From Stereocaulon alpinum (taxonomy: Eukaryota; Ascomycota; Lecanoromycetes; Lecanorales; Stereocaulaceae): DNA of 64,000 bases. The position numbers and the translations under genes were made by a program. Below the pieces are notes generated by a model, which was given only the letters and a program-made list of their open reading frames with translations, ran no database searches and had not been told where the DNA came from. The DNA lies in NCBI GenBank assembly GCA_018257865.1, contig JAEUBA010000016.1, positions 350,954 to 414,953 on the forward strand. Direction: 5' to 3'. Within the stretch, counting starts at the first letter, position 1. Each line of letters begins with the position of its first letter. Below, one piece after another: positions 24,341-38,091 of this stretch.

Positions 24341-25539
24341 AAGCCTCTTCTAAAGTATATATTAAAGTTAAGAAGTATTATAATTAATTTTTTAGTAAAT
24401 TTCTATAAGTAATTTCTTCGAGTAGTTATATATAATAATATCGAGTAATTATAGAATAAGATATCTACTAATAAGTATTTATATTAACTTATCTTAGTAG
24501 ATCTATTTAAATCCTCTTTAGTCTTCCTTATCTAGAGTCTTATTAAGGTCTCCGTATTATTTTTATATACTAAGATCTTATATTACTATCTTTAGACCTT
24601 ACCGTTAATAAGGTACTATTTCTTACTTTCTTAGCTTAGTAGGCGGAAGCTTATTAAGACCTTAATAAGTAATCTAACTACTAGCTTTATTAACTTTATA
24701 TATACCCGCTACCGCTTAGCCCTACCTATACCAGCGGTTAGTAACTTACTTCTAGTAATATATAAGTCTAGTAATATATTATATCTTAATTTTACTTAAA
24801 GACTTAGAAAGAGCTAGATCAAAGCTACTTACCGCTAGTTTTTTTAACGATTTTAATTAGGTATTATAAAAGTTATAGCGGTTATAAGTTTTAGACCCTT
24901 TCCTTAGTAATTTTAGCAGCCGCTATAGGGTACCTTTTAGCTAATAATCCTATAAGTAATAGTAATATATTTATAATATAATAGGTTAATAACTACTAAA
25001 CTAATTTATATATAAGTACTAGATTATTAAAGAGCGTTATTAATATTACTATTAAGGCTAAAAAATCTTAGAAATCGCTTAGGAATTTATTAATTTTTTG
25101 ACTCCTAAACTTTTTTACTTACTAGAGTTATATTAGGTAATTTATAGGGAGGATATATTAATTTTATACTATAATTAATATTATCCCTAGTAGCTTTTTA
25201 CTAATATAATTTTAGGATAATCTAGACTACTATAAACCTAGTAAGGGCCTTAAATTTAAAAAAGATCTATTAAGAATTACTATTACTATCGCTATCCGTT
25301 AGGCGAATTTAAGCGAGTATAATAATAAAACTTATAATTAATTAATAAGGTATACTACTATTAAAAAGACCTAAATCTTCTCCCTTACTTAAATCCCTAT
25401 AAGATCTACCTCCTATATTTTTTCTAGGTACCTACTATTATTAATACGTCTCTATAATACCCCTATACTATAGTATTAATAGAGGTACTAACTATATAAC
25501 TATCCTAGCTAGTTAAGGATATAGTAGACTCTGCCTATT

Positions 25540-26570
25540 CTTTACGCTAATAATAACTAATAAAAGTAATAAAGAAGAGAAGGCTACTAGATATAAGGAG
25601 GTAAAGAATTATCCTATTAATATTAAGATCCTAAACTCCCCTAATAAAATCCCTTTATAGGAACTTAAGGATAAGAGGCTCCTTAAGAAAGATATTACCC
25701 CTACTACTATTAGACGTACTAGCAGTATTATAAAGGACTTAATTAATAAAAATAATTATCTATATATAGGAACTAGCAGTAAGTTAATATATAAGGGGAT
25801 TATCTTTATACTTAGTATTAAAAAGAACGCCTCTAGCGTTATTATAGAGATAGTTAGAATAGTTATTTCTATTTATAATATCTTCTATAATCTAAAGATA
25901 CTAGACCAGCCTCTTAAAACTTTTCTTTAAGGGTATACGTATAATAAGTATAATAGTAAGTTAGAGAATAAAAGCTAATATTATAGAAGGTTCTATAGGA
26001 TTATCTCTATAGAATAGTAGAATTAATAGAAATATTAAATAATAGGTTATAAATATTATTATCCCTAAGGGTAACTAGTAGGAGAAGATTATTAATTATC
26101 TAAAGGTTACTAACTAGTAGGTATACTCTAAGCTTAAGTTAAAGAAGGTAGATATATAACTATATTAACTCCCTAATAGTATATATAAAGCTGAATTTAT
26201 TAGTAACTTCTTAAAGACCTTAGAGTAGGAGGGCGGCGTTAGTAGTAAGTATAAATTAATAATTATTTACGAAAAGCCTAATAATATTACTACAGAAGAA
26301 ATAGAGAGATAAATTTAGGAAGAAGAGGAGATAGAATCTCTTTAGCGGGAGTTAGTAAAGAAGTCTACTAATAAAAAGACTACCGAAACGAAGACTACTA
26401 AGACTAGTAAGTAAAAGGCGAGAGAGTAAAAGAAGCCTTCTAAGTAGACTTTATAAGTTAAGGAAGAGGTCTTTAAAGAAGAATAAGAAGATAATAATAT
26501 TAAGCCGGACTTAGAGATATTGGATAGTAGTCTAAGTAATATAAGTAGAGATAAGGATTATTAGGTAATA
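25540..26570 (+). pseudogene. Second, unrecognised coding block in the TIR element
   Basis: The frame around KILNSPNKIPLQELKDKRL (about 25630) stays protein-like for about 1 kb when TAG/TAA are ignored, and ends in a Lys/Glu-rich tail at 26280-26500. No family was recognised. It could be an accessory protein or part of a split transposase. Confidence 0.35.
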
Positions 26571-27454
26571 AATAATTCTTTATTAATATCTTAATTTCTC
26601 CTACTAATAATATATATAATACTAGGAAGTAGAACCTTATAGGCGTAAGCGAATCTATTTAATAGAGGCTACTCCTATAACGTCTAAAAAGACTACTATA
26701 AAGAAGGATATTCCGCCGCCCTCTAAGACTCTTCCTTAGCGTAACTAAAGAGCGCCTACTAGAAGTTTATAGCAGCGACGGTAATATAGGGGCCTAAGTA
26801 GGATATTCGCCTATTAGCTACTACTATTAATATCTCTCCTAGTTAAATCTAGGCCTCTTATAACGCCTTACTATCGCCCTAAACCGTATTATTATTTTAA
26901 TATTTTTACGATATTTAGGTGTAGCGGAGGCTTTAACGAAAAGTTATATATATTAAAGAGTAGTATAGAATACGCCTAAGTTTCTAATAGTAATACTATC
27001 TAACTAATTAATTAATCTTTTATATATAGTATTCCTCTATATAGTCTCTAGCTTCTTATATATTCCTAGCGTATATAGATAGCTATTACCGCTACTAAGG
27101 CTGCTATTATTAACTATAGGCCCTCCGTAACTAATATATATATTCCGTAGTCTATCTACTAGATTAATATCGCTTACCACGCAGTAATAAGGCGCTACTA
27201 ATATATAAGGACCTCTATAGCAATACGTATACATATACCTATAGGTATATATTATAGGCGGGTCTCCCCTATCGCTAGCTAGGGCGGAGACCTAGACTAT
27301 ATAATAGCGGGGTGGAATCGTAACCTACCTAGCTACTTATAGGCGTAGGATAGTATATAGAAGTAAGGCGTAAGGCTTATAGGATATTAAGATTACTATA
27401 GGAGGTAGTTAGCGCAGTCTATAATTTATTTAAGTAGAGATACTAGATTACTAA

Positions 27455-27681
27455 ATATACGTATATTAATAATTTAGTAGCGGCGATATTATAGCTAGCG
27501 GTAATAACCTAGAACGTTCTAAATAGATAGGAGTAGTAAGAACTATAATTAACTAATTATTACGCCCGTAGTATAGGTATACTAAGGCCTATAGGTAGTA
27601 TAGCTAAAATTTAAAAAAGTTAGTAGGGGTATTAGTTAAAGATATACGGAGTTTTAATAGAATAGTTAATATACGCTGCCG
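27455..27681 (-). repeat. Right terminal inverted repeat of the 5.35-kb transposon
   Basis: This is the inverted partner of 22329-22545. It ends CGCTGCCG followed by TA. Confidence 0.85.
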
Positions 27682-28044
27682 TATAAGTGTATTAGGAAGC
27701 TTCCCTACTTTAGAGGTAAGCGCAACTTTACTATTATACTACTAGGGAATAAAAACGACGTAACGCTCGTAGTAAATAAGTTACCGATAAACCGTCCTAT
27801 TAAAACTATTTTAGATAAGAGACCGTAGTATTAAAGACTATATAGGTTTTATTCGTAGTACTTTTAGTTATTAAATATACTAGTCTATAGAGCCTTAGGC
27901 GTATAGAGGAAAGTAAACGAGAAAAATTAGCCGTAAATTATTCTAGTAAGCTAATCGGATATATAAGTATTATACGACGAAAGCCTTAGTATTATAAAAT
28001 ATCGTCCCCCTAATCCGTTATTATATTAGCTGCTAGGCTTTTCG

Positions 28045-30941
28045 ATCCTATAATAGACGTCGTTAGTACCGCAGTAAGTGTTACTACTCTTATTTAAATA
28101 TCTACTAAGGTTATATCTTTTTGTGCTAAGTATTACTCCTAGGTAAAGAGTACCTAAAATAATATCTATCGTTTTTAGTAGAAGGTTAAAGCACTTATTA
28201 AAGTTCTTAAGAATTTATAAGAGCTTATATATAAACTAAGAGTAGTAAAGCTCTTTACGTCGAATATACTTAACGAACCTATCTAATTATACTTATTAGA
28301 TCTTAGGCGGTTTAAGGAGAAGCTAAAGCTAGGAAAGGGTCGGAAGGCTCTAAGCCGGTATAGGATTTAAGCTTTAAAGTAGCTATTTAAAAGTAAAGAG
28401 CTAGAAAAGGCTATCGGTATTCTTAAGAGATACTAATCTATATTCTATACCGCTCTAAATATAGATTAGACGTAAGGTATTTCTAAATTAATTTCCTAAT
28501 TAAGCTAACCCTTATAGCTCTTTACTCCTAGATATTAATATTAAACTAGATTTAGCTAAGTAAGATTAGCGCCTTTCTAAGCTACCTTATATAGTTAGTA
28601 TTAACTTTAATTCCTATAAGCGGTAATACGAGCCTTACTATCTTCCCGATACCTATATAGATCTTCTATACCAGATTATAGAATAGAGCGCTGATCTATA
28701 CTATAAGAGTATCTTTTAGTTGAATAGTATAGCTAGTATAGGTAAATCTATTATCGCTCGTACTATTATATAGACTCTTACCGAGTAAAGGCGATTTATA
28801 GCCAACTTCTTCTTCTCTAGAGGTCGGGGGGACCTTAGCTATACTAGTAAACTCTTTAGTACTATTATAATCTAGCTAGCGGTAGTATACTAGCCGCTTA
28901 AACACCTTATCTATAAAGCGATAGCCGAATATAATAATATATCTTAGCAATCTATACGTAATTAGTAGATTAAATTAATTTATTAACTACTAATAAAATT
29001 AAGCGGCGACCTATAGTCCCCTCTATCGTTCGTAGTAGTAATTAATACGTTAGATAAATATAGGTGTTAAGAAGATATCCTATTACTTCTTTAACTCCTA
29101 AGGGAGGTTAAAGATCTCCGTACTATACAGCTTTAAGTACTTATAATAAGCCGACCTAAAACTCTAATTTAACTTAGCTTTTATACTATCCCTAGAGATA
29201 TATATAAGGATTTTAAGTATTATACTATTTCTCCCGCTATTATTCGATATAATATCGCTATTTTCTTAAGGTATAAACTATATAAGATCGGAAAGAGCTA
29301 CTCGCTTTCGTTAGACTAGCCTAGTAAATAAAAGCTTAAGATCCTTATAAGGAGATCCTATAGCCTATTTATCTATACCGCTACTATATATTAATTCGTT
29401 TAGGATCTAAAATAGCTTCTAGTAAAGTATCTAAATATTATTCTCTAAGGGAGTAATAATAGATAATCCCTAATATAACGGCTAAATAAAAGATATATCT
29501 AGATCCTTAAGAGCTCTATAATTAGGGAGTGTAGTAAAAAAGAGAAATTAATATTAAGTTAATACTTTAGGGATATAGTAGGACTAATTATAATACTCTT
29601 TAATTCACTCTCTAGTATTACGTTAATAGGGCTTCTTCTAAATCTATTAGAGGTAATATATACACTCGAATCTCTTAAATCTATTATAAATATTCCCGAA
29701 GATTAAGGCTTACCGATTCGATTACTTTACCTATTATTTCGTAACTTTCTCCTCGACCGAAATTAATATTCGGATAGAAGTTTCTAGATTAATAAAGGGA
29801 AGACTTATTATAATATCGCTTATTAATACTTAGATATTATATTAAAGACCCTGTAAAGAAATATTTACTACCTAAAGACGCCTAGTATACTAAGGAGTTA
29901 AATAGAGAGTACTATAATAGATTAATACCTACCTCCTTATATTTAATACGCCTATTAATATTAGACTAATTATCTTTATAAAAGTAACTCTAATCTATAC
30001 GATAGTATATAAGTATACGTATTTCTTTAGGACTACTTCCTTTATTAGCTTAAAGCTCTAAGCTTAATAGGTAAGATAGCTAAGACTATATTTATAATAA
30101 AAATATTAGGCTCTATACCTACGGTAAGTAGTTTAAAAATATTACTATATATTATAGATACTAATCCGACTAACCTCTAGTTTCAAGCCGATATAGACTT
30201 ACTTACCTTTATAAATAATATAGAACGGATTATTCTAGAGTCTAGATATATTATAGAGACGGTACCTCTCTAGCTCTATAACTCTAGCCTTATTTTCAGC
30301 CTAGAAGCTAGTATTATTAAGCGCTAGTTTTTAAGTAAACTACTAAAGTAGATTAAAAGACTTCTAATTATCGAAAAGGATTAGACTCCCTCGTTATAAG
30401 CGCTTAAAGGTTATTTAGATAGGGTTAGGGCGGTAGTCTTCTCTCCTAACGGTCGGTTTCTAGCCTCTATATCTCTTAATAAGACTATTAGACTCTAGGA
30501 TCTAGCTATAGGAGCCTCCTAAGGTACGCTCGAAGGTTATTTAAGTTAGGTTAGGGCGGTAGTCTTCTCCCCTAACGGCGGGCTTCTAGCCTCTATATCT
30601 AATAATAATACTATTAGACTCTAGGACCCGGCTATAGGAGCCTCCTAAGGCACGCTCGAAGGTTATTTAGGTAGGGTTAGCGCGGTAGTCTTCTCCCCTA
30701 ATAGCAGGCTTCTAGCCTCTATATCTAATAATAATACTATCTAACTCTAGAATATTAAAATAGGGACTATAATTTAGCAAATTAAATATAGTTATAACCG
30801 ATATCTCTCCTTTAATTAGGATAGGTCCTAGCTAGAGATAGACGGGAGACTTCTTTAGATACTAGTATTTTCTTTAGAAGTTTCTCCCTATATATAGGGT
30901 CTAGCTAATAAGTTATATATAATAGATATCAAGAGGGAATA
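28045..30941 (+). pseudogene. NLR-type STAND gene: helical N-terminal domain, NACHT, WD40 repeats; RIP-killed
   Basis: Fungal NLRs of this kind trigger heterokaryon incompatibility or innate-type responses. One long frame, closed by many TAG/TAA codons, gives three parts. First, an N-terminal domain of the SesA/HeLo-like type that often precedes NACHT in fungi (ISTKVISFCAKYYS near 28100; EKAIGILKRYQS near 28405). Second, a NACHT domain with Walker A read as IASIGKSIIART near 28730-28765 (Gly codons mutated) and Walker B-like VVVINTLDKY near 29030-29055. Third, WD40 repeats of 42 codons from 30409. After the repeats the frame fades and the Gypsy-2 LTR starts at 30942, so the C-terminus is probably cut off. 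It lies directly after the TIR transposon. Transition mutations dominate. A family member with three visible WD40 units is short compared with typical 5-14. Confidence 0.82.
30409..30786 (+). repeat. Three 126-bp (42-codon) WD40 repeats in the NLR pseudogene
   Basis: The units start at 30409, 30535 and 30661. Each reads close to EGYL-RVRAVVFSPNG, then LLASIS-NNTIRLQD, then a linker AIGASQGTL. Units 2 and 3 are almost identical. Such near-identity marks the fast-evolving WD40 class of HET-E/HNWD-type NLRs, where units recombine. The third unit diverges after ~90 bp. Confidence 0.85.
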
Positions 30942-31156
30942 TGTCAAGCAATATAGGCTTGTGGTATATATTATATATTATTGTATTAGAGGTGGTAAAG
31001 CTACTCTATCTACTATATAGGAATTCTAGCTATGTGCTACTAGCTAGGATAGCCCTAGCCCTAAGTAAGTAAGACTAAGCGAGGATTCGCACTACTAGCT
31101 AATAACTAGTAACCCTAACTAGTAACCCTAAGCGCTACTGCTATAATACTATAATA
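30942..31156 (-). repeat. Gypsy-2 3' LTR (215 bp), weakly mutated copy
   Basis: This begins TGTCAAGCAATATAGG and keeps several TG and CA dinucleotides that read TA in the partner LTR. It contains two CCCTAA-like telomere-type motifs (AACCCTAACTAGTAACCCTAA region, 31108-31130). Confidence 0.85.
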
Positions 31157-31389
31157 ATCTCCCTATAATATGAAAAAAGGGCGGCTTCTATACTGTATAT
31201 AAGATATACCTATAAGGTGAATATTATACCGTCTTCCTTAGGCGTCCCCGTTTGCGTTTCGGAAGTACTAAAGGCGTAGTAGGGGTTCGCTTCGGGAGCG
31301 CTAAAGTTATAGTAGAGGAAGTTAGACGCTCCGTAGGAGAAGCCCTATAGTAGTATTATCGCTTACTTAGACTAATATAGCGAGCCTCC

Positions 31390-31565
31390 TCCTTATACTT
31401 ATTAACTAATTCTATAGTATCCTTAAGATCCTTTAAGTTATACTACTTATTAAACTCCGGACTATAGCCTTTCTACTGTAGTAAGTACTCTATAGTAAGG
31501 CCTCTTCCTTTACGGACTACCCTTTTATTAAGGAGCCGTTCGACGTTATACTCTTATCCGTTAGT
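31390..31565 (-). pseudogene. Chromodomain of Gypsy-2 pol, RIP-degraded
   Basis: The minus strand reads EYNVERLLNKRVVRKGRG, then LTIEYLLQ-KGYSPEFNK-YNLKDLKDT. This is the C-terminal chromodomain of a chromovirus integrase, with the conserved Trp codons now TAG. Confidence 0.75.
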
Positions 31566-32978
31566 AGATATAGCTTAAGGGTATATAGGCCTTAGGCGAT
31601 AATAGGGATCCGTAGCTAGGTAAGGAGTAGGTTCTAACTAAGCGATTATAAATATAGGATATACTTTCTAGTATTTAGGTATATTAAGATAATAAGCTAG
31701 GCGTCCTACCCTTTTAATAACCTTAAAGGGGTTAACGTACTACTACGATAGCTTAGTAGTTACGCTAAGAGTTAATAGTATAGAGTATCCTTTATATAGT
31801 CGAAGTAAAGCCTAATCTCTAATTCTTAAGAATATAGGCTAATACTTTTAGTTATAATAGAACTTATTTAATATCTGTGCGAAAGAAATAGTATTAGATA
31901 TTATTATCCTAGCTAGAAAGTAATCGGCTGCTAATATTATAGTAAGGAGATTAAGTAGCTTATTTAGTATAAAGCTATAGGCTACCTTATTTAGGGTAGG
32001 CCCTAATATAGAAGAGTTATTTAGGAAGGCCTATATTTAGGGTAAAACCTTAGGCTATTTTGAAGGTTTATCTAACCTATATACGTAGTACCTTAGCGTA
32101 ATTTTAGCAGTTTAGTTAGTACGTTCGCTTATACTATCTATCTAAGGATAGTACGCCGTAGAGTATAAGAGGCTAACCCTAAGTCTATCGAATATAGCTA
32201 TCTAGAACTCTAATAAGAACTTCCTATCTCTATCTAATATAATTACCTTTAGTAACCCCTAGTCTATAATATTAAGTCTATCTAGCAGCGTTACTGCCTA
32301 TTACTTCGCGTTCTAAGTCGTCTTTCTAGTACTGAAGGTAATACGCTTAGTATACTTATCTATTACTAATATTACTGTATTAAGGTCTTTATCTAATAGC
32401 GGTAATACTAAGATAAAGTTAATTATAATTATATAAAACGGTACTAGTAGGGAAGAAATCGGATTGAGGCTACTATATAGTATATAGCGCCGTGTTTGGA
32501 GAATTAAGTATTCTAGATAGTACCTAATAAAATCGCGAAGGTATTTAACGAGTCTATAGATATACTATAACGAAGCTATAATTTAGTAGTATCGTTAGAA
32601 TCTAAGATACCTATTATTATACGTAAGGGTTATAATTTCCTTAACGAGACTTAAAGGGATATATAGGCGTTAGCAGCTTATTATTTAGTTAATATAAAAA
32701 AGTAGCCTAGGCCTTATATATAGATCCGGAATTACTAGGTCTAAATCTACTTCAGCTGAATCTAATATATAACCCTCTACTAGGTCCTCCGCTTTAGCTT
32801 AATCTAACGTACGGTCCTTCGCTAGGTCCTCTTAATCTAATATATAGGGGCCGAAATACGGATCTACTTTATATATAGGTAGGTGCTCCCCTCTTACGAA
32901 TAGTAAAGGTACGGCGTCCTCGCTGAGAGTATTATTCTTATTAATCTATATAAGGGTACGCTTCTAGAAGCTATCCTA

Positions 32979-33600
32979 TTAGTAGCCCTTAAGTAACTTA
33001 GTATAGAACTCTTTATTTATATCGATAAGTATTACGGCGAATAGTATATCTAGTTCTAAATAGTCTTTAGGAAGTATTAATAGACTGCAGCTAGTAAGTC
33101 TAGATAGCGTATTAGGTAGGATATATTCCTTTCTAAGCTTATATATAATATTAAGGCGGAACTGCCTCAGAAACTGCGAGGTACGGACTAGGCGGACGTT
33201 TATATATATTATTAAAGTAGTTAACACTATCGAATTCTGCTTAAAGATATTAAGGATTACGGAATAGTCTGTCTAGACTCTAATAGGTTACTTTAATAAT
33301 TCTACTAAGTATCGAACCTTTCTTATTACCTATATAAAACCTGCGATCTCTAGCTTAGTAGGCTAGTAGTTCTGCTCCGCTAACGTTAGAAGGCGCGATA
33401 GGAAAAGAATTAGTTATATTATAGACTATATTAGCTATTTAACTTTATACGTTTCTCTATTAGAGTCTTTAATATAGAAGACGACTATACTAAAGCCGAA
33501 TTCTTTTAATATATTAAGGTCGATCTATAACGTCTTTGCGGGGTTAAAATAGACTAGTATTAATAATTATACTATTACCTTCTATAGCTCCTTAAATGAG
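32979..33600 (-). pseudogene. RNase H region of Gypsy-2 pol, RIP-degraded (short open stretch survives)
   Basis: An open stretch of 82 codons (32979-33227) reads TSQFLRQFRLNIIYK, then LPNTLSRLTSC, the well-known junction at the end of the Gypsy RNase H domain. It is a fragment, not an independent gene. The reverse transcriptase lies to its right. Confidence 0.75.
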
Positions 33601-36600
33601 GCGAGCTCGGCGTTAATAAGTAGGGGAAGAAGCTTTATAGATAAATACCTCTTTCGTAGTCTACTAGTAATACTTAGAGATTCCTTTAGCAGAGCCGTTT
33701 TTAACTCCTACAGCAGCTTTACTAACTAAGTATAGAAATAGATATACTATTAAAGATAGCTAGTAAGGCTAAGGTAGTGCTTTAGTATACTAAGTATCTT
33801 AGGGTACTAGAGTTTACTAATTACCCGAAGCTTCTCTTTAGACGAAGTTAGACCTAAGGAATTAACTCGTTACCCTAGGAGATTAATATTAGGATATCCT
33901 AGGTACGTCTTTATAGGCGAAATAGAAATGTTATAGTCTATAAATAGTTAGAATAGCTTACGGAGATCCTTTAAATACTACTGAAAAGAAGTAGCTCCTA
34001 TAATAACGTCGTCTATATAGGCTCGTATATATCTTATAGGGCGGAGAATCTTATCGATCTATCGCTAAATATATATAATACTATTTATATACCCTATAAC
34101 CGGAACGTTAAAAGTCTCCTAGCTACGGTAAGTAATAATTATAAGTATATATCAGTCCTTAGGATAGATACGCTACTGATAGAAGAAAGATAATATATTA
34201 AGTACCGAAATATACGAGTAACCTATAAGGCTGCTAATAATTTCTACTTATAAGGGTACTAGATATACGTTAAGGATAATAAGACTATTAAGCCTATAAA
34301 TATTAACTACTATATAACCCTTCTTACTACTATTTAGAAGGGTTTTCTAAACGACGAAAATAGGGTAGGAGAATAGTATAGGGTCCTTTATCTAATTAAG
34401 CCGTCCTTAATAATATATCTTATTAAATATTTTATCGACGATATTATAGTCTTATATACCCAGCGGGTATACCTTAACTTTCCCTAAAACCTTTATTTAC
34501 TAATCCTAGCGGAGGGAAATTCTTATCTATTTATCCTCTAGTACGCGTACGAAGCTATTATTAACCTATAGAGTAGGAAAGGATTTAACTAATTATACTA
34601 AGGCGGTTATAGCTTCTGTATTACCGAAAAGTATAATACTATTCGGGTAGCGTATCTTACTAGGTATAGGCCTATTAGCTTACGAGCTAGCGGCTAGTAC
34701 GTAAACTTACGAGCTAGCGACTAGATTTATATTAGGAATTATAGAACTTGATTTTGCTAGGAGTTACGAAGGGACTATAGCGAATTTAGTCTTAATATTA
34801 GCCTAAAAGCAGTTATTATAGTCTATTTCCGTAACGTTCCTAAGGCGAGTCTTCTTAGGTATCTATACTAGCGAGTCTAAGTTATTTCTTACTAGTATAC
34901 TAAACATCTCGTAGTCCACTAGATAAGTATATATAGTAAGGTTACCCTAAATAGATAGCTTAAATAAGAAGTCTCTATCCTTAGGTAATACTAGACGCTT
35001 CGTAGGAACTATAAATTTACCCTAGGGAGGGATAATAGAAGCCCTTTCTATATATACGTACTTCTAAAAGAACGAACCACGCTGGTATACTGTAATAGAA
35101 GCGAAGGCGTTATAGCTACTAATATATACCTTTTATCTAGCGATATTAATAACTACCTATTTAGGCCCTATAATATTATTACTAATAAGTATCTTTACCC
35201 TTAAGTTATTAATAATATATATCTCCCTGCGGATATATATAAGGATCTTTCTATTTATATCCTTTTTAACGGCTGGTAGGTATATAGGGTTTATAACGTA
35301 CTCTAAGGTTTTATACTTAGACGTACCTAAGCCTCTAACTTTAAGTGGTAACGCTATTTTTAGAATTTTGATTTCTAGAATAATAGAGAGTAACTAAGTC
35401 CTATCGACTAGTATAATACTATAGCTAGAGTTAATACAGACCTTAAAACTATTAACGTCTAGTAGCAGCCTTACTAAGATTTTAGTATAAGTCTAACTAC
35501 GGAAAGCAAAACTATTGCTAAGGTCCTTTATAGAAGCGGTTAACTTAATAATATCTAAAGATATTAGAGAGGTAGAAGCTATTAATATTAAGTTAAGTAC
35601 TAGCGTTATTAAGTTTATAAGCTCCTCGTTCGTCGCTAAAGCCTTAGATTAAGTATTCTACTTAACTATTAAAGTAGGGTGCTTTAACTGCTTAGAGTAC
35701 TTTAACTGCTTCGAAGCTTTATAGCAGATATCTTAAAGGTATTTATACAGCTTATTTTTCGAGGTAAAGGACTTATTATAATTGCGATAGTAAGTCTTAA
35801 TACCGACGAATCTAGTAAATTACTTTTATTCCTTATAGTTATCTTATCCGGAGTAAAAGAACTTATTACTATATTTATCTTAGCCCTTATATATATATGG
35901 ATCTTCCTCTTACGTATAGTATATTATACTTTCCTCCGCCGGAGGATTCTACTACTAAGGTTCTTCCTTAGTATCTTTAGCGGTAGCCTAGTATACTAAA
36001 GCCTTCTAGCGGAAGGTACTATTTTATTACTACCGGTTTCTATTTCCTAAGAACTTTTGATTATTTCTTTAAAACCTTTAGTTCCCTAAGAAGGGCGGAC
36101 GCAGCGTTGAACCTAACGCGTTTAGTAGAGCCCTGATTTATAGGGGTTAGCGAGGACTAGGTAGTATAGGTACTTACTACTAGAGGTCTAATTACTAACT
36201 ATACTAGCCGTATACCTATAGTTAGTTAGAGTAAGTAGTCTATACGTAAGTTTAACGTTAGAAAGGAGGGGGAGCGTAAGGTCTAGTACTACTAAGATAG
36301 GATTACTATCTATAGCTAAATAGCTAGCGACCTAAAGGTTACTATCTATATCCGTATTATAATTATAATTAATAATAATTACCTTAGTCCTAAGGTCGAC
36401 CTTATCGACCTTAATATATTCTACTAGATATACTAGTACTTAAAGATATATTCTTTAGATACCTTACTATATATTCCTACTATTCGTGCTTATATAAATT
36501 AATACTTTTAAGAAAAGAGTTAATTATTATAGTATTATCTAGTTTACTAATATCCTTTCTTAATTTAAGATTAATACTATTATAGATAATATTAGTAAGG

Positions 36601-37775
36601 TTTCGAATATTCGTTAGTCTAGCGTCCTTTACTAACCTAAGAATCCTCTATATATATTCTTATAGCTCCCTCTATATAGCAGTATCTCTAAACGTATAGC
36701 GTTCCTTTAGAACAGCGTTAATAGCTATATTAGGCGGGGTACTAAATTAATCTAAGAGTAGCCTTAACTATTCGGTTAGATTAGTCTAAGAGGCGCTATA
36801 CTTAATAAGTCGTTTCTCCGTACTAAATAGCTTACTAAGTTACTAGTCTATAGCACTACCTAGTAGTAATATTTTAAGATTTTCCCTAATAATAGCACCT
36901 CTAGTAGCGGCGAGGTCTTTTACTCTTTCTAAGAATAGGTAGATATCTCAGAAGACAGCTCTACTATTAATATACTTAATTACTAATCTACTAGTATATA
37001 CGTTCTTGCCGCTATAGTTATTATTAAAGAAGCCTAACTCTTTTATATTCTAAGGCCTAGAATAGTTATTAGCAGCGGTATTTTTATTACCTACTAGAGG
37101 CCTATCTAGAGGTCTAGGACTAGCTAGGGGCCTACTTATTAGGCGTTATAGGGCAGCCTATTACCTTTCGTCGAAACCGGAATCCCTCTAGTTATTATCT
37201 AGATTAGGACTTTAGCTATTACCTAAAGGCCTATTACTTCCGGAGGCTATAACTTCGGGACTAATTAGATTACGGAAAATAGCCTCGTCTACTAAGGTAG
37301 CTTTAGTAGAGGACCTAGTAGAGGGGTTTATTTCAGGAGGCGTATCTCTTATATTCCTTATAGATAGTAGTTTAGGAATGGACGACGTATTCCTTATAGA
37401 AGGAGGTTTAGAAAAAGGCGGCGTATTACCTATAGAAGGGGGTTCGTTTCGGATAACTCGTATATTAGCTGTAAAGGTCTTTAGAGTAGTACGTAAAGTC
37501 GATTTATTAATAGCCTAGTCTAGCAGGAATAGCGAAGGCTTAACTAATTAGGATCTTATACGCGAAGGTTCTAAATTACTAGGTCTACTCCTAGTCTATA
37601 CTAACGCCGGTTTAAAGTTAGTTAAGGTGACTTCGGTAATTAATTATCGAGTTTCCTTAGTAATATTATTAGTATAAGCGTATCTAGATTTAATAAATTT
37701 GTCTAAGTAGAAAGTAAACGCCACCGTATCCCAGCTGAGCGGATTAGTCGAAGCTTTTAAAGCTAGGATAACGGT

Positions 37776-38091
37776 TAATTGATTAATTAATTGATTTATA
37801 CGCCTATTCTAGTATCTATATATACTAATAAGGGTGTTCTCTTATATTATTAGGAAATCTAGGGGGGTTAAAGGCCCTCTAGACGCGAAAGAAACCTTTC
37901 TAGAGTCGCCCCTTCTAGCTAAAAACTTTCGCTTATTAGCTTACTTATTGTTCTACTCCGCCTATCCGACCTCACCGCTAGGCTCTATAACACTAGTAAC
38001 GATAATCTCCGCTACCCTAATAGGCCCTATAACACTCCGGTAGCTCCGCCGCCTTTGGCTTCCACTTACGCTTAGGCTTCTTTGTCTTTAG
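37776..38091 (-). mobile_element. 5'-truncated Tad1-like LINE (316 bp) inserted in Gypsy-2 gag, with target-site duplication
   Basis: The last ~316 bp of the same LINE family (compare 8528-8840) are flanked by a perfect 14-bp duplication GCTAGGATAACGGT (37762-37775 and 38092-38105). It keeps a few CA/TG sites that are TA in the long copies, so it is somewhat less mutated. It is younger than Gypsy-2, in which it sits. Confidence 0.9.

Larger units (their letters stand above)
22329..27681 (+). mobile_element. DNA transposon, 5353 bp, with ~215-bp terminal inverted repeats and TA flanks
   Basis: The left end (CGGTAGCGTATATTAAC, 22329 to ~22545) and right end (~27455 to 27681, reverse complement CGGCAGCGTATATTAAC) are inverted copies over about 215 bp, with mostly transition differences. 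TA lies directly outside both ends (22327-22328, 27682-27683), consistent with a TA target duplication. Inside lie an integrase-like DDE gene and a second, unrecognised coding block. The superfamily is not certain: the TA flank suits Tc1/mariner, but the size, long TIRs and integrase-like core do not. Confidence 0.75.

Noticed and set aside
27037..27234. 65-codon minus frame inside the TIR element
   Set aside because: Antisense chance frame with no recognisable motif.
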